This document shows positions 31,313 to 39,745 of a stretch of DNA of 64,000 bases, in pieces (positions within the stretch are counted from its first letter, which is position 1; every line of letters starts with the position of its first letter). Under the pieces are notes generated by a model. That model was not told the origin of the DNA and did not search any database. It worked only from the letters and a program-made list of their open reading frames with translations. Position numbers and translations under genes: made by a program. The stretch is from Wagnerdoeblera sp046292685 (GTDB lineage Bacteria > Pseudomonadota > Alphaproteobacteria > Rhodobacterales > Rhodobacteraceae), in the NCBI RefSeq assembly GCF_046292685.1, contig NZ_JBKBQM010000010.1:8842-72841 (forward strand), in the 5' to 3' direction.

Positions 31313-32326
31313 GTGGACGGTGCGGCCTTGACCCCGGATCTGAGGATCGGCACCGCGGCGCTTGGCCGGGTGATGCCGATGCACCTGCATGTGGACGCCG
31401 GCGGCGTGATCCGGGCGGTGGGGCCCACGCTGGCCAAGGTTGCGGGAACGCGGCTCGAAGGCCGGGATTTCTTCGAGGCGGTCGAGGTGCGTCGCCCGAC
31501 CGGGGTGGCCGACCTGGCCGCCCTGGGCCGCAGGGCCGGGCAAAAGCTGCATCTGGCCCTGCGCCACATCCCCGTCAGCACGCTGCGCGGCCTGGCCTTG
31601 CCGCTGGCCGACGACGGGCTGCTCTTGAACCTGTCCTTCGGGATCGACCTGCCCGAGGCCGTGCGCCACCACCGCCTGACCGATGCCGATTTCGCCCCCA
31701 CCGATCTGGCCATCGAATTGCTGTATCTGCTGGAGGTGAAGACCCTGGTGATGGACGAGCTGGCCGATCTGAACCGCCGCCTGGCCGGGGCCAAGATCGT
31801 GGCCGAGGAACAGGCCCAGACCGACGCGCTGACCGGCCTGCGCAACCGCCGCGCGATGGATCGCCGCATGGCGGCGCTGATCGCCAGCGGCACGCCCTTC
31901 GGGCTGATGCACCTCGACCTCGATTTCTTCAAGCAGGTCAACGATTCCTTCGGCCATGCCGCCGGCGATCACGTGCTGATCCGGGTGGCCGAAATCCTGC
32001 GGGCCGAAACGCGGGCGGACGATACCGTTGCCCGCGTCGGCGGCGACGAATTCGTGCTGCTGCTGCCCGGTCTGGTCGACCTTGCGCGGCTCGAACGCAT
32101 CGCCGCCCGCATCATCCGCCGCCTGCGCAGGCCGATCCCCTACCGCGACCATCAGTGCGTGGTTTCGGCCAGCATCGGCATGACCGTCTCGACCGCCTAT
32201 GCCGAACCGCAGCCCGACCGGATGCTGGCGGACGCGGACAAGGCGCTTTACGCCTCCAAACACGCGGGGCGCGGGCGCTTTCGCACCCATCGGATCGGCG
32301 ACGAAACTTTCGAAAATTCCGGTTGA
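31313..32326 (+). CDS. Diguanylate cyclase with HNOBA-like N-terminal domain
   Basis: 337 residues. The N-terminal part (about 1-145) fits an H-NOX-associated (HNOBA-type) sensory domain, followed by a helix (about 145-170, VMDELADLNRRLAGAKIVAE) and a GGDEF domain. The active site GGDEF (243-247) is intact, and RADD (234-237) is a good I-site. GTG at 31313-31315 is the start, with GGGGTAGG upstream, three bases after the H-NOX-like gene stop. H-NOX proteins regulate such cyclases through protein contact in several marine bacteria. Expected to make cyclic di-GMP. Confidence 0.9.
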   Translation: MDGAALTPDLRIGTAALGRVMPMHLHVDAGGVIRAVGPTLAKVAGTRLEGRDFFEAVEVRRPTGVADLAALGRRAGQKLHLALRHIPVSTLRGLALPLADDGLLLNLSFGIDLPEAVRHHRLTDADFAPTDLAIELLYLLEVKTLVMDELADLNRRLAGAKIVAEEQAQTDALTGLRNRRAMDRRMAALIASGTPFGLMHLDLDFFKQVNDSFGHAAGDHVLIRVAEILRAETRADDTVARVGGDEFVLLLPGLVDLARLERIAARIIRRLRRPIPYRDHQCVVSASIGMTVSTAYAEPQPDRMLADADKALYASKHAGRGRFRTHRIGDETFENSG

Positions 32327-32355
32327 CACATGTTCGATTCCCCACAAAACTACAC

Positions 32356-32372
32356 CGTAAAGTAAAGTTACG
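32356..32372 (+). promoter_or_regulatory. Candidate TetR operator upstream of the catabolic operon
   Basis: CGTAA-N7-TTACG, a 17-base dyad within an AT-rich leader. Its size and GTAAAG-type half-sites resemble TetR-family operators. It lies about 75 bases before the NicX-like ATG and just after a possible -35 element TTGACA (32323-32328), which suits repression by the TetR protein encoded four genes downstream (36110-36781). Confidence 0.5.
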
Positions 32373-32444
32373 CACCTCATCTGCCCCGGGCAGACACCGG
32401 CGCACCTCGCGCAGGGCGGTGGCGTATGACCGAACGGGGGGGCG

Positions 32445-33497
32445 ATGCTGCAGGAACGGATCGAAGGCAAATGGCTGGCGGCCTTTCGCCGCGTCTTTGC
32501 GCTCAACGGCATCGGGCGGGGCACGCCGGTGGCCATCGTGTCGGAAACCCAGTCGCGCCCGGTGCTGGTGCATCTGAGCGAACTGGCCGCCTATGACCTG
32601 GGCGCCGAATTCTGCATGATCTGCATGCCCACGCCGGCGCAGACCGCGCCCGTGCCGGTGAAATCCACCGGCACCAGCTGGGCGCTGGCCGGCAACCGCG
32701 CGGTGATCGAGGCGTTGAAGCGCGTCGAGGTGATCGTGGATTGCACCGTCGAAGGGCTGATCCACGCCCCCGAATGGCCCGAGATCGAGGCGGCCGGCCG
32801 CACCCGTCTGCTGGTCATCACCAACGAACACCCCGAAATCCTGGAACGCACCGAACCGAAGGCGGAACACGCGGCCGCCGTGCAGGCGGGCATCGCCGCG
32901 CTGAAGGCGGCCGAACACATGCACGTCACCTCGGCCGCCGGCACCGATTTTCACGTCGATCTCCGCGGGGCGCCCTGCGGGGGCACCGCCGGCTTCGGCA
33001 CCACGCCGGGTGCGGTGGCGCATTGGCCGGGGGGCCTTTGCCTTGCCTTCCCCGGCAAGGGCTGCGCGCAAGGGCGCATCGTGATGGACGTGGGCGACAT
33101 GAACCTGACGTTCAAGACGGTGCTGACCAGCCGCATCGACTTCACCATCGAGGACGATTTCATCACCGCCATCAAGGGCGACGGCATCGATGCGCTGCAC
33201 CTGCGCGAATACCTGGAGGCGTGGGACGACCCCAACGCCTATGGCATGAGCCACGTCGGCTGGGGGGTGAACCCGGGCGCCAAATGGGTTTCGGCCGCGA
33301 TGTACGACAAGCGCGACATGCAGGCGGTGGAGTTCCGCGCGCTGGCGGGGTCGTTCCTGTGGTCCACCGGCGCCAACCAGTATGCCGGGCGCTTCACGCT
33401 GGGGCATTTCGACCTGCCGATGCGCAACTGCACCATCGCCCTTGATGGGCGCGTCGTCGTGCGTGACGGCGTTCTGACCGAAGGATTCGCCGCATGA
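32445..33497 (+). CDS. NicX-like ring-cleaving dioxygenase (M29-aminopeptidase fold)
   Basis: 350 residues, homologous along its length to 2,5-dihydroxypyridine 5,6-dioxygenase (NicX). NicX opens a dihydroxypyridine ring to N-formylmaleamate and belongs to the M29-aminopeptidase-like fold. The NicX Fe(II) ligands are matched by His270 (GMSHVGWG) and His321/Asp323 (LGHFDLPMRNC). Other shared blocks are AAGTDFHVDL, GAVAHWPGGL, IVMDVGD and FLWSTGANQ. NicX-like proteins are also annotated generically as leucyl aminopeptidase, so the reaction is inferred. First gene of a tightly packed operon: the stop overlaps the next ATG by four bases. Confidence 0.8.
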   Translation: MLQERIEGKWLAAFRRVFALNGIGRGTPVAIVSETQSRPVLVHLSELAAYDLGAEFCMICMPTPAQTAPVPVKSTGTSWALAGNRAVIEALKRVEVIVDCTVEGLIHAPEWPEIEAAGRTRLLVITNEHPEILERTEPKAEHAAAVQAGIAALKAAEHMHVTSAAGTDFHVDLRGAPCGGTAGFGTTPGAVAHWPGGLCLAFPGKGCAQGRIVMDVGDMNLTFKTVLTSRIDFTIEDDFITAIKGDGIDALHLREYLEAWDDPNAYGMSHVGWGVNPGAKWVSAAMYDKRDMQAVEFRALAGSFLWSTGANQYAGRFTLGHFDLPMRNCTIALDGRVVVRDGVLTEGFAA

Positions 33498-34837
33498 ACG
33501 ACCCGCGCCCCATCCCCGCCGTCCTGCCCATGAGCCACCCGGGCGATTACTACGACCTGAGCCGCATCCGCCCCGAGGTTCTGGCGGTGCTGGAGCGGAT
33601 CAACGCCCTCGGCCCCGTCTTTGCCGCCCGGGCGCGGGCCGTGGATGACGAGGCGTCGTTCCCGGTGGAAAACTACCGCGACCTGGCCGACGAAGGCTTC
33701 CTTGGCCTGTGCATTCCCGCCGAATACGGCGGCATGGGGTTTTCCATGTGGGAATACGCCATGGTCGGGGCCGAGATCGGCAAGTATTGCGGCGCCACCG
33801 CGCTGACCTTCAACATGCACAACTCCAGCATGGCCTGGTCGCGCTTCATGTTCGAGATGCCGAACCTGACGCCCGAGGAACGCGCCGAATTCGCCCCCTT
33901 GCGCGAACGCCAGTTCCGCCGCGCGATCAAGGAACGCGCGATCTTTTCGCAGCCCATCTCCGAAGGCGGGCAGAACTGGACGTCGAAGCCGAACCAGACC
34001 CGCTGCCACGCGGTCGAAGGCGGCTGGCGCATCAGCGGGTTCAAGAAATTCGCGTCTCTGGCGGGGTATTGCGACTATTACACCATCGTCTGCACCGAGG
34101 TGTTCGAAGGGGTGGAACCCCGGCACGAGGACACCATGCTGTTCGTCGTGCACAAGGATACCCCCGGTCTGAGCGTTCAGGGCGACTGGGATCCGCTGGG
34201 GATGCGCGGCACCAACAGCCGCGACCTGATCCTGCGGGACGTGTTCGTGACCCGCGACGACCTTCTGATGCCGCGCGGCATCTTCGGCAAGACCCTGCCC
34301 AACTGGCCGCACATGATGGCCACCCTCAGCCCCACCTACATGGGCGTGGCGCAAGGCGCCTATGACTTCATGGTGGCCTATCTCAAGGGTCAGGTGCCCG
34401 GCCAGCCCCCCATCGACCGGCGGATGTATGCCACCAAGCGCATCACCGTGGGCAAGATGTATGCGCGCCTGGCCAACATGCGCGCCCTGTGGTGGCAGGC
34501 GTTTTCCGAGGCGAAGGGCTTCCCCTCCAAGGCCGAGGTGATGCGGATGTATGCCGCGCAATACAACATCATGGAAGGCGTGCAGGAAATCGCGGCCCTC
34601 GCCATCCGCACCTGCGGCGGGCAATCCATGCTGCGGTCCCTGCCCTTGGAACGGATGTATCGCGACAGCCGCTGCGGCGCGCTGATGCTGCCCTACACCT
34701 CGGAAATCATGGAGGATTATCTGGGCGTGCTGGCGCTTTACGAGCTGGACGAGCTCGACACCGCCCCGGGCGACGAAGGGGGGGCGCGCAACTCGCTCTG
34801 GCGCGGCGATGCCGGCGCGCTGAAGGGCCTGCGCTGA
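33494..34837 (+). CDS. Acyl-CoA dehydrogenase-fold flavoprotein, probable monooxygenase
   Basis: 447 residues with the acyl-CoA dehydrogenase fold: N-terminal helical domain (YRDLADEGFLGLCIPAEYGG), middle beta domain (ISEGGQNWTSKP, WRISGFKKFASLAGYCDYYT, DPLGMRGTNSRDL) and C-terminal helices (IRTCGGQSMLRSLPLERMYR). At the site of the catalytic glutamate of many acyl-CoA dehydrogenases (family Y-E-G-T-x-E) it reads LPYTSEIMEDYL, with Pro400 at the Glu position. This fits two-component flavin monooxygenases of the same fold (as in DszC), which need reduced flavin from a partner; a flavin reductase is encoded at 38204-38722. The hydroxylation role is inferred. Confidence 0.78.
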   Translation: MNDPRPIPAVLPMSHPGDYYDLSRIRPEVLAVLERINALGPVFAARARAVDDEASFPVENYRDLADEGFLGLCIPAEYGGMGFSMWEYAMVGAEIGKYCGATALTFNMHNSSMAWSRFMFEMPNLTPEERAEFAPLRERQFRRAIKERAIFSQPISEGGQNWTSKPNQTRCHAVEGGWRISGFKKFASLAGYCDYYTIVCTEVFEGVEPRHEDTMLFVVHKDTPGLSVQGDWDPLGMRGTNSRDLILRDVFVTRDDLLMPRGIFGKTLPNWPHMMATLSPTYMGVAQGAYDFMVAYLKGQVPGQPPIDRRMYATKRITVGKMYARLANMRALWWQAFSEAKGFPSKAEVMRMYAAQYNIMEGVQEIAALAIRTCGGQSMLRSLPLERMYRDSRCGALMLPYTSEIMEDYLGVLALYELDELDTAPGDEGGARNSLWRGDAGALKGLR

Positions 34838-34838
34838 G

Positions 34839-36113
34839 ATGCCGCGCGACCGGGTGCAGGTGCGCGGGCAACTGGCGGCATCGGCCGATGCGGTCTGGCA
34901 CATGGCGGGCGATTTTCTGGGCGCCTGGCACCCCGCCATCGCCCGGATCGAAGCCGAACCCGGGGTCCACGAAACCCGCCGCTTCACCGTGCGGGGCGAG
35001 GACACGATCTACCGCGAACGCCTGACCTATCGGTCCGAAAGCGACCGGGTGCTGGCCTACCGGATGCTCGAAGGCATCGAAGGCGCCGACCGCTACGATG
35101 CCCGCCTGTCGGTTGCGGCCACCGGAACCGGCGCCTCCGTGCTCTGGACGGCCGAGATCGCGGCCCGCGCCGACCGGCTGGCCGCGATCCGTGCGGGGAC
35201 CGAGGCGGTGTTCCGCGCCGGGATCGACGCCTTGGCCGCCGCCCCCCCTGCCCCGCCGGTGCCGCCCCCGGCGGCCGCGCCCGCTGCCGCCATCGAAACC
35301 CGCCTGCTGGAGGGCACGCCGCGGCTGGCCCTGTCGGTCGCGGGGGAAGGCGGCCCGCTGGTCGTCTTCCTGCACGGCATCGGCGGCGGGCGGCGGAACT
35401 GGCACCGCCAGTTGCAGGCGCTGGCGCCCCATGCCCGCGCCGTGGCGCTGGACCTGCGCGGGTATGGCGACAGCACCCTGGGCTTCGGCCCCTCCACGGT
35501 CGATGGCTACTGCGACGATATCCTGCGCGTCGCCGCAGCCTTCGGGGCCGACCGTTTCGTGCTCGCGGGTCTGTCCTATGGCGCCTGGATCGCCACGTCC
35601 TTTGCCATGCGCCACCCCGGCCGGCTCATGGGCCTGGTGCTGTCGGGCGGCTGCACCGGCATGTCCGAGGCCGGCCCCGAAGAACGCGAGGCCTTCCGCC
35701 TCAGCCGCGAGGTGCCGCTCGATGCCGGCCAGCGCCCGGCCGATTTCGCGCCCGCGGTGGTGGGCCTCCTGGCCGGACCCGGCGCCGACCACGCCATCCG
35801 CGCCGAGCTTCTGGCCAGCATGGCGGCGATTCCGGCCGAAACCTACCGCGATGCGATCCGCTGCTTTACCAACCCTCTGGAACGGTTCGATTTTTCCCGC
35901 ATCGCCATGCCTTGCCTGCTGATGACCGGCGAACACGACCGGCTCGCCCCCCCGGCCGAGATTCGCGCCGTGGCCGGGCGCATCCTCGACGCCAGCCCGG
36001 AACCGGATGTGCGGTTCGAGGTGATCGCCGGCGCCGGTCACCTGTGCAACATCGAAGGCCCCGCCGGCTACGACCGCCACCTGATCCCCTTCGTGCAGCG
36101 GGTGGCGGCATGA
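34839..36113 (+). CDS. SRPBCC-alpha/beta hydrolase fusion protein
   Basis: 424 residues with two domains. Residues about 1-132 are a START/SRPBCC-like ligand-binding domain (VQVRGQLAASADAVWHMAGD, YRSESDRVLAYRML). A Pro/Ala linker (about 135-152) leads to an alpha/beta hydrolase (153-424) with oxyanion-region HGIGGGRRNW, nucleophile Ser246 in AGLSYGAW, Asp in TGEHDRLAPP and His in GAGHLCNIEG. In the nicotinate pathway the step after NicX is catalysed by NicD, an alpha/beta-hydrolase deformylase, so this protein is well placed to hydrolyse the ring-opening product. The SRPBCC fusion is unusual for that role. Its stop overlaps the TetR start (ATGA). Confidence 0.82.
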   Translation: MPRDRVQVRGQLAASADAVWHMAGDFLGAWHPAIARIEAEPGVHETRRFTVRGEDTIYRERLTYRSESDRVLAYRMLEGIEGADRYDARLSVAATGTGASVLWTAEIAARADRLAAIRAGTEAVFRAGIDALAAAPPAPPVPPPAAAPAAAIETRLLEGTPRLALSVAGEGGPLVVFLHGIGGGRRNWHRQLQALAPHARAVALDLRGYGDSTLGFGPSTVDGYCDDILRVAAAFGADRFVLAGLSYGAWIATSFAMRHPGRLMGLVLSGGCTGMSEAGPEEREAFRLSREVPLDAGQRPADFAPAVVGLLAGPGADHAIRAELLASMAAIPAETYRDAIRCFTNPLERFDFSRIAMPCLLMTGEHDRLAPPAEIRAVAGRILDASPEPDVRFEVIAGAGHLCNIEGPAGYDRHLIPFVQRVAA

Positions 36114-36781
36114 CCGCCGGCGCCCGCGCCTTGAACCGCGCTGCCAGGGAACGGCGCATCCTCGACGCGGCCTTCCGGGTGTTTTCCCGGGCGGGCTATG
36201 CCGGCGCCTCGATGGATGCCATCGCCGAAACCGCCGGCGTGTCGAAACCCACGCTCTACCAGTATTTCGGCTCCAAGGACGCGCTGTTTGCCGCCATGAT
36301 GGACAGCGCCCGCGACGCCATGACCGAGCCCTTCGGCAAGGGCGGCGACATGGTCGATCAGCTTTACCGCTTTGCCTGGGCCTATGCCGATACGGTGATG
36401 CGCCCCGACCTTCTGGGCCTTGCCCGGCTGGTGATCGGCGAGGCCGCGCGCTTTCCCCATATCGGCGCCGCCTATCAGGCCGCCGGTCCCGACCGGCTGC
36501 TGGCCGCGATGATCGCCTGGCTGGAGCGCCAGCGCAGCGCCGGGCGACTGGCCTTCGAGGATGCCGAGCTTGCGGCGCAAGACCTCTGGGCGCTGATCCT
36601 GTCGGCCCCGCGCACCCAGGCGCTGCACCGCCCCGATGCGGTTCCCGGCCGCGCCCAGGTGCGCCGCTATCTGGAAAACGGGCTGCGCGTCTTCCTGCGC
36701 GCCTATTCCACCAACCCGCAAGCCGATCTGGCGGCGCTTGCGCGGCTGACCGACAACCCGCCGGATACAGGGACACCATGA
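36110..36781 (+). CDS. TetR-family transcriptional regulator
   Basis: 223 residues. The N-terminal helix-turn-helix (about 14-60: RRILDAAFRVFSRAGYAGAS, then MDAIAETAGVSKPTLYQYFG) is followed by a helical ligand-binding domain similar to the C-terminal AefR-like type (LARLVIGEAARFPHIGAAYQ). It lies inside the catabolic operon and overlaps both neighbours by four bases, so it is probably an autoregulated repressor induced by the pathway substrate or an intermediate. A matching 17-base dyad lies upstream of the operon at 32356-32372. Confidence 0.92.
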   Translation: MTAGARALNRAARERRILDAAFRVFSRAGYAGASMDAIAETAGVSKPTLYQYFGSKDALFAAMMDSARDAMTEPFGKGGDMVDQLYRFAWAYADTVMRPDLLGLARLVIGEAARFPHIGAAYQAAGPDRLLAAMIAWLERQRSAGRLAFEDAELAAQDLWALILSAPRTQALHRPDAVPGRAQVRRYLENGLRVFLRAYSTNPQADLAALARLTDNPPDTGTP

Positions 36782-38118
36782 ACCTCGACGAATTGCTCGA
36801 ACAGAACGGCTGCAAGTTCGCCACCGTGGCGATGGTCGATACCAACGGCGCCTTGCGCGGCCAGATGGTCAGCCGCCGGTCGCTGGCCGGCATCCTGCGG
36901 CACGGCATGGGCATGGCGCCGGTCACGCTGGCGCTCGACCCGACCGACAAGGTGCTGACGGTGCCGGGCATCACCGACGACAGCGCCGACTTCCACGACG
37001 ACCCGCTGATCGTCGACCCCGCCACGGTCCGCCGCATTCCCTGGGCGCGCCCCGGGCACGACCTCATGTTCCTGTCCAACTACGGCGGCGCCACGGCGCA
37101 GATCTGCCCGCGCGCGCTCCTGTCGCGCGTGCTGGCCCGCGCGGCCGGCGCCGGGTTCCACCCGAAATACGGGCTGGAGCTGGAATACACCCTGTTCGAC
37201 GAAACCCCCGAAAGCGCGGCCGCCAAGGGCTATCGCAACCTGCGCACCGCCACCCTGCACCCCAGCCACGACCTCGTGCTGTATCAGGCGCTGCAATCCG
37301 AATGGTATCAGGCGGTGGCCGACATGGCCGAACCGCTGCGCATCGACCTGGCCAAGATGCACGAGGAAATCGGCGGCGGCTTCATGGAGGCCTGCATCGC
37401 CGCCGGCGAAGGGCTCGAGCCCGCCGATCAGCTGGTGCTGCTGAAAACCTTCCTGCGCGCCCTCGCCTTGCGCCAGGGCAAGACCGTCACCTACATGCCG
37501 CGCTGGAGCGAACAGGCCGACAGCCAGTCGATTCACCTGCACATGTCGCTCAAGGATGCCGACGGCACCCCGGTCTTCTGGGACGCGGCCGAACCCCACG
37601 GCATCAGCCGCACCTTCCGCCACTTCATCGGCGGGCTGCAACGGCATCTGGCCGATCTCACGCTGGTGTTCCTGCCCACGGTCAACGCCTACCGCCGCTT
37701 CGCCCCCGGCACCTTCGCCCCCCCCGGCCTGACCTGGGGCTACGAAAACCGCACCACCGCCTTGCGCGTGGTCGGCCACGATCCCGGCAGCCTGCGGGTG
37801 GAAAACCGCCTGCCCGGGTCCGACACCAACCCTTATCTGACCGTCGCCGCCACGCTGGCGGCCGGAATCGCCGGCATCCTTGACGAAATCGAACCCGAGG
37901 CCCCGGTCCTCGGCAACGGCTACGGGCAGCCGCCCGCCCGCGACTTCCACCGCCAGATGCCCGAGGCCATCGCCGCCTTCCGCGCCAGCGCCTTCGCGCG
38001 CGACTGGCTGGGCGACGCCTTCGTCACCACCTTCGCCGCCGCGCGCGAAAGCCAGTTCGACCAGTTCCGCGCCCAGGTGCCGGATGTCGAGCTGATGCGC
38101 TATTTCGATCTGGGGTAA
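36778..38118 (+). CDS. Glutamine synthetase-family gamma-glutamyl amide ligase
   Basis: 446-residue member of the glutamine synthetase superfamily. The beta-grasp N-terminus (CKFATVAMVDTNGALRGQMV) and catalytic domain motifs (YGLELEYTLFDE, EEIGGGFMEACIAAGEG, SIHLHMSLKDADG, NAYRRFAPGTFAPP, YENRTTALRV, ENRLPGSDTNPYL) are present. It lacks the adenylylation-type C-terminus of GlnA and resembles GlnA-like ligases that join glutamate to amines (PuuA, GMAS and glutamylanilide-synthase types). In this cluster it could load an amine substrate or assimilate the ammonia released from ring nitrogen. Start ATG overlaps the TetR stop. Confidence 0.85.
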   Translation: MNLDELLEQNGCKFATVAMVDTNGALRGQMVSRRSLAGILRHGMGMAPVTLALDPTDKVLTVPGITDDSADFHDDPLIVDPATVRRIPWARPGHDLMFLSNYGGATAQICPRALLSRVLARAAGAGFHPKYGLELEYTLFDETPESAAAKGYRNLRTATLHPSHDLVLYQALQSEWYQAVADMAEPLRIDLAKMHEEIGGGFMEACIAAGEGLEPADQLVLLKTFLRALALRQGKTVTYMPRWSEQADSQSIHLHMSLKDADGTPVFWDAAEPHGISRTFRHFIGGLQRHLADLTLVFLPTVNAYRRFAPGTFAPPGLTWGYENRTTALRVVGHDPGSLRVENRLPGSDTNPYLTVAATLAAGIAGILDEIEPEAPVLGNGYGQPPARDFHRQMPEAIAAFRASAFARDWLGDAFVTTFAAARESQFDQFRAQVPDVELMRYFDLG

Positions 38119-38130
38119 CCGCCATGCCGT

Positions 38131-38195
38131 TTCACCTTGACCCAAATATCCCGGGGGAGTCCGGCCCCCGGCCGGACGGGGGCAGCGCCCCCGCC
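38131..38195 (-). repeat. GGATATTTG dispersed repeat, copy 1 (inverted)
   Basis: Reading on the minus strand: a GC-rich stem with GGGGGCGCTGCCCCC, a second stem with GGCCGGGGGCCGG, then CTCCCCCGGGATATTTGGG and TCAAGGTGAAA. The same module lies at 52211-52265 (plus) and 60697-60750 (minus). It occupies the gap between the ligase and flavin reductase genes and may weaken transcription across it. Confidence 0.7.
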
Positions 38196-38203
38196 GCCAC
38201 GCC

Positions 38204-38722
38204 ATGACCGGGGATCTGCGGCAGGATTTCCTGCACGCCATGAGCCGCGCCGCCGCCTCGGTCCATGTCATCACCACCGACGGGCCGGGCGGGCGCGCGG
38301 GGCTGACCGCCTCGGCCGTCACCTCGGTTTCGGCCGATACCGCGAAACCCTCGCTGCTGGTCTGCCTCAACCGCGCCAGCCGCTCGGCGGCGGCGATCCT
38401 GGAAAACGGGGTGTTCTGCGTCAACCTGCTCGGCCACGAACAGCAGGCGCTCGCGGACGCCTTTGCCGGCCGCAGCACGGGCGACCGCTTTGCCTTGGGC
38501 CGCTGGATCGACGGCCCCACCGGCAGCCCGGTGCTGGCCGATGCGCTGGCCGCCTGGGATTGCCGGATCACCCGGTCGGACCTGGTGGGCAGCCATCATG
38601 TGCTGATCGGGCAGGCCGAACAGGTCTGGCTCAACGCCCCGCGCCTGCCGCTGATCTATGCCAACCGCGGCTATCTGCCCATGCCGGCGGCCGGATGTTG
38701 CACGCGCAACGAAACCGCTTGA
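38204..38722 (+). CDS. Flavin reductase (NAD(P)H:FMN type)
   Basis: 172-residue flavin reductase of the HpaC/NtaB family. Seen are FLHAMSRAAASVHVITTDGP, AGLTASAVTSVSADTAKPSL, LVCLNRASRS, VFCVNLLGHEQQALADAFAG and SHHVLIGQAEQV (replacing the GDH motif). It supplies reduced FMN or FAD to a partner monooxygenase; the acyl-CoA-dehydrogenase-fold protein at 33494 is the obvious candidate. It is separated from the ligase gene by an 85-base gap filled by a repeat, and lies 79 bases upstream of the transporter genes on the same strand. Confidence 0.9.
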   Translation: MTGDLRQDFLHAMSRAAASVHVITTDGPGGRAGLTASAVTSVSADTAKPSLLVCLNRASRSAAAILENGVFCVNLLGHEQQALADAFAGRSTGDRFALGRWIDGPTGSPVLADALAAWDCRITRSDLVGSHHVLIGQAEQVWLNAPRLPLIYANRGYLPMPAAGCCTRNETA

Positions 38723-38801
38723 CTCCTGCACTTGTTAAGAATGTCCTGACCCCATCCAGCCGAACCGGGCGCCAGACCCGGACCATTCCAGGGAGACACC
38801 G

Positions 38802-39731
38802 ATGAAAACCCGCCTGACCCTTGCCGCCGCGCTGGCTGCCCTCGCGCTGCCCGCCTTTGCCGATTATCCCAACCAGCCGGTCAGCTTCATTGTGCCCTGG
38901 CCGCCGGGCGACCTCGAAGACGTGCTGACCCGCATGATCGCCGACCAGATGCAGCAGGATCACAAGGTCGCCGCCGCGGTCGTCAACCGCCCCGGCGGCG
39001 GCGGCGGCCCCTTCCCCGGCGCCATCGACGTGGCCAACGCCAAACCCGACGGCTACACCGTCGGCTCCTTCGTGCTGGATGTGGCGCTGGTCGGGCACGA
39101 GATCGGCATCCCCGAGCTGACGCCCGAAAAGTTCGACCCCGTCGGCATCTTCCTGAACTATCCCTTCATCCTCGCCGCCAAGGGCGATGCGCCCTACAAG
39201 ACGATGGCGGAACTGACCGAATATGCGAAATCGAACCCGGTCGCCGTCGGGCATTTCGGCATCGTCACCTCGCCGGCCCAGGTGACGATGGCGATGGCCA
39301 GGACGATGGGCTTCGAATGGGGCTCGGACGCCGCCTTCGACGCGCTGGATTGCAACACCCTGGCCTCGGGCGATGCCGATGTCATCAACACCACCGTGCA
39401 GCTGGTGCTGCCCTGCCTGAACGACCTGACGGTGCTGGTGGCGCTTACCGACAACCGCATCCCGCTGCTGCCCGAAGTGCCGACCATCGGCGAACTCGCC
39501 CCCGAGATCGCCATGTCCAGCTGGAACGGCCTGTTCGTGCGCAAGGAAACCCCGCAGGAGGTGCGCGACGTGCTGGCCGAGGTGACGAAAAAGGCGATGG
39601 CCTCGGAGCGCGCGCAGCAACTGGCCAGGGATACCGGGGCCGAGGTCTATTTCCTCGACGCCGCCGGGTCGGCCGAACGGATCGCGCGCGACAAGGAAAC
39701 CCTGGCCCGCATCATGGCGCTGATCGAGTGA
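38802..39731 (+). CDS. Tripartite tricarboxylate transporter binding protein TctC
   Basis: 309-residue periplasmic binding protein with a signal peptide (MKTRLTLAAALAALALPAFA). The family core is visible: YPNQPVSFIVPWPPGDLEDV, LTRMIADQMQQ, VVNRPGGGGG, AKPDGYTVGSF. TctC/Bug proteins capture carboxylates and other small ligands for the TctAB membrane unit. Substrate unknown; by context it may be the aromatic or nitrogen-containing compound processed by the neighbouring enzymes. A strong hairpin follows the gene, which may raise its expression above that of tctB and tctA. Confidence 0.92.
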   Translation: MKTRLTLAAALAALALPAFADYPNQPVSFIVPWPPGDLEDVLTRMIADQMQQDHKVAAAVVNRPGGGGGPFPGAIDVANAKPDGYTVGSFVLDVALVGHEIGIPELTPEKFDPVGIFLNYPFILAAKGDAPYKTMAELTEYAKSNPVAVGHFGIVTSPAQVTMAMARTMGFEWGSDAAFDALDCNTLASGDADVINTTVQLVLPCLNDLTVLVALTDNRIPLLPEVPTIGELAPEIAMSSWNGLFVRKETPQEVRDVLAEVTKKAMASERAQQLARDTGAEVYFLDAAGSAERIARDKETLARIMALIE

Positions 39732-39745
39732 CCCTTCCGGCGTGA

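Noticed and set aside
38131..38200. Repeat region considered as an integrase attachment site for the catabolic cluster
   Set aside because: No integrase, tRNA end or matching direct repeat at the other cluster edge; similar elements occur elsewhere in the window as ordinary intergenic repeats.
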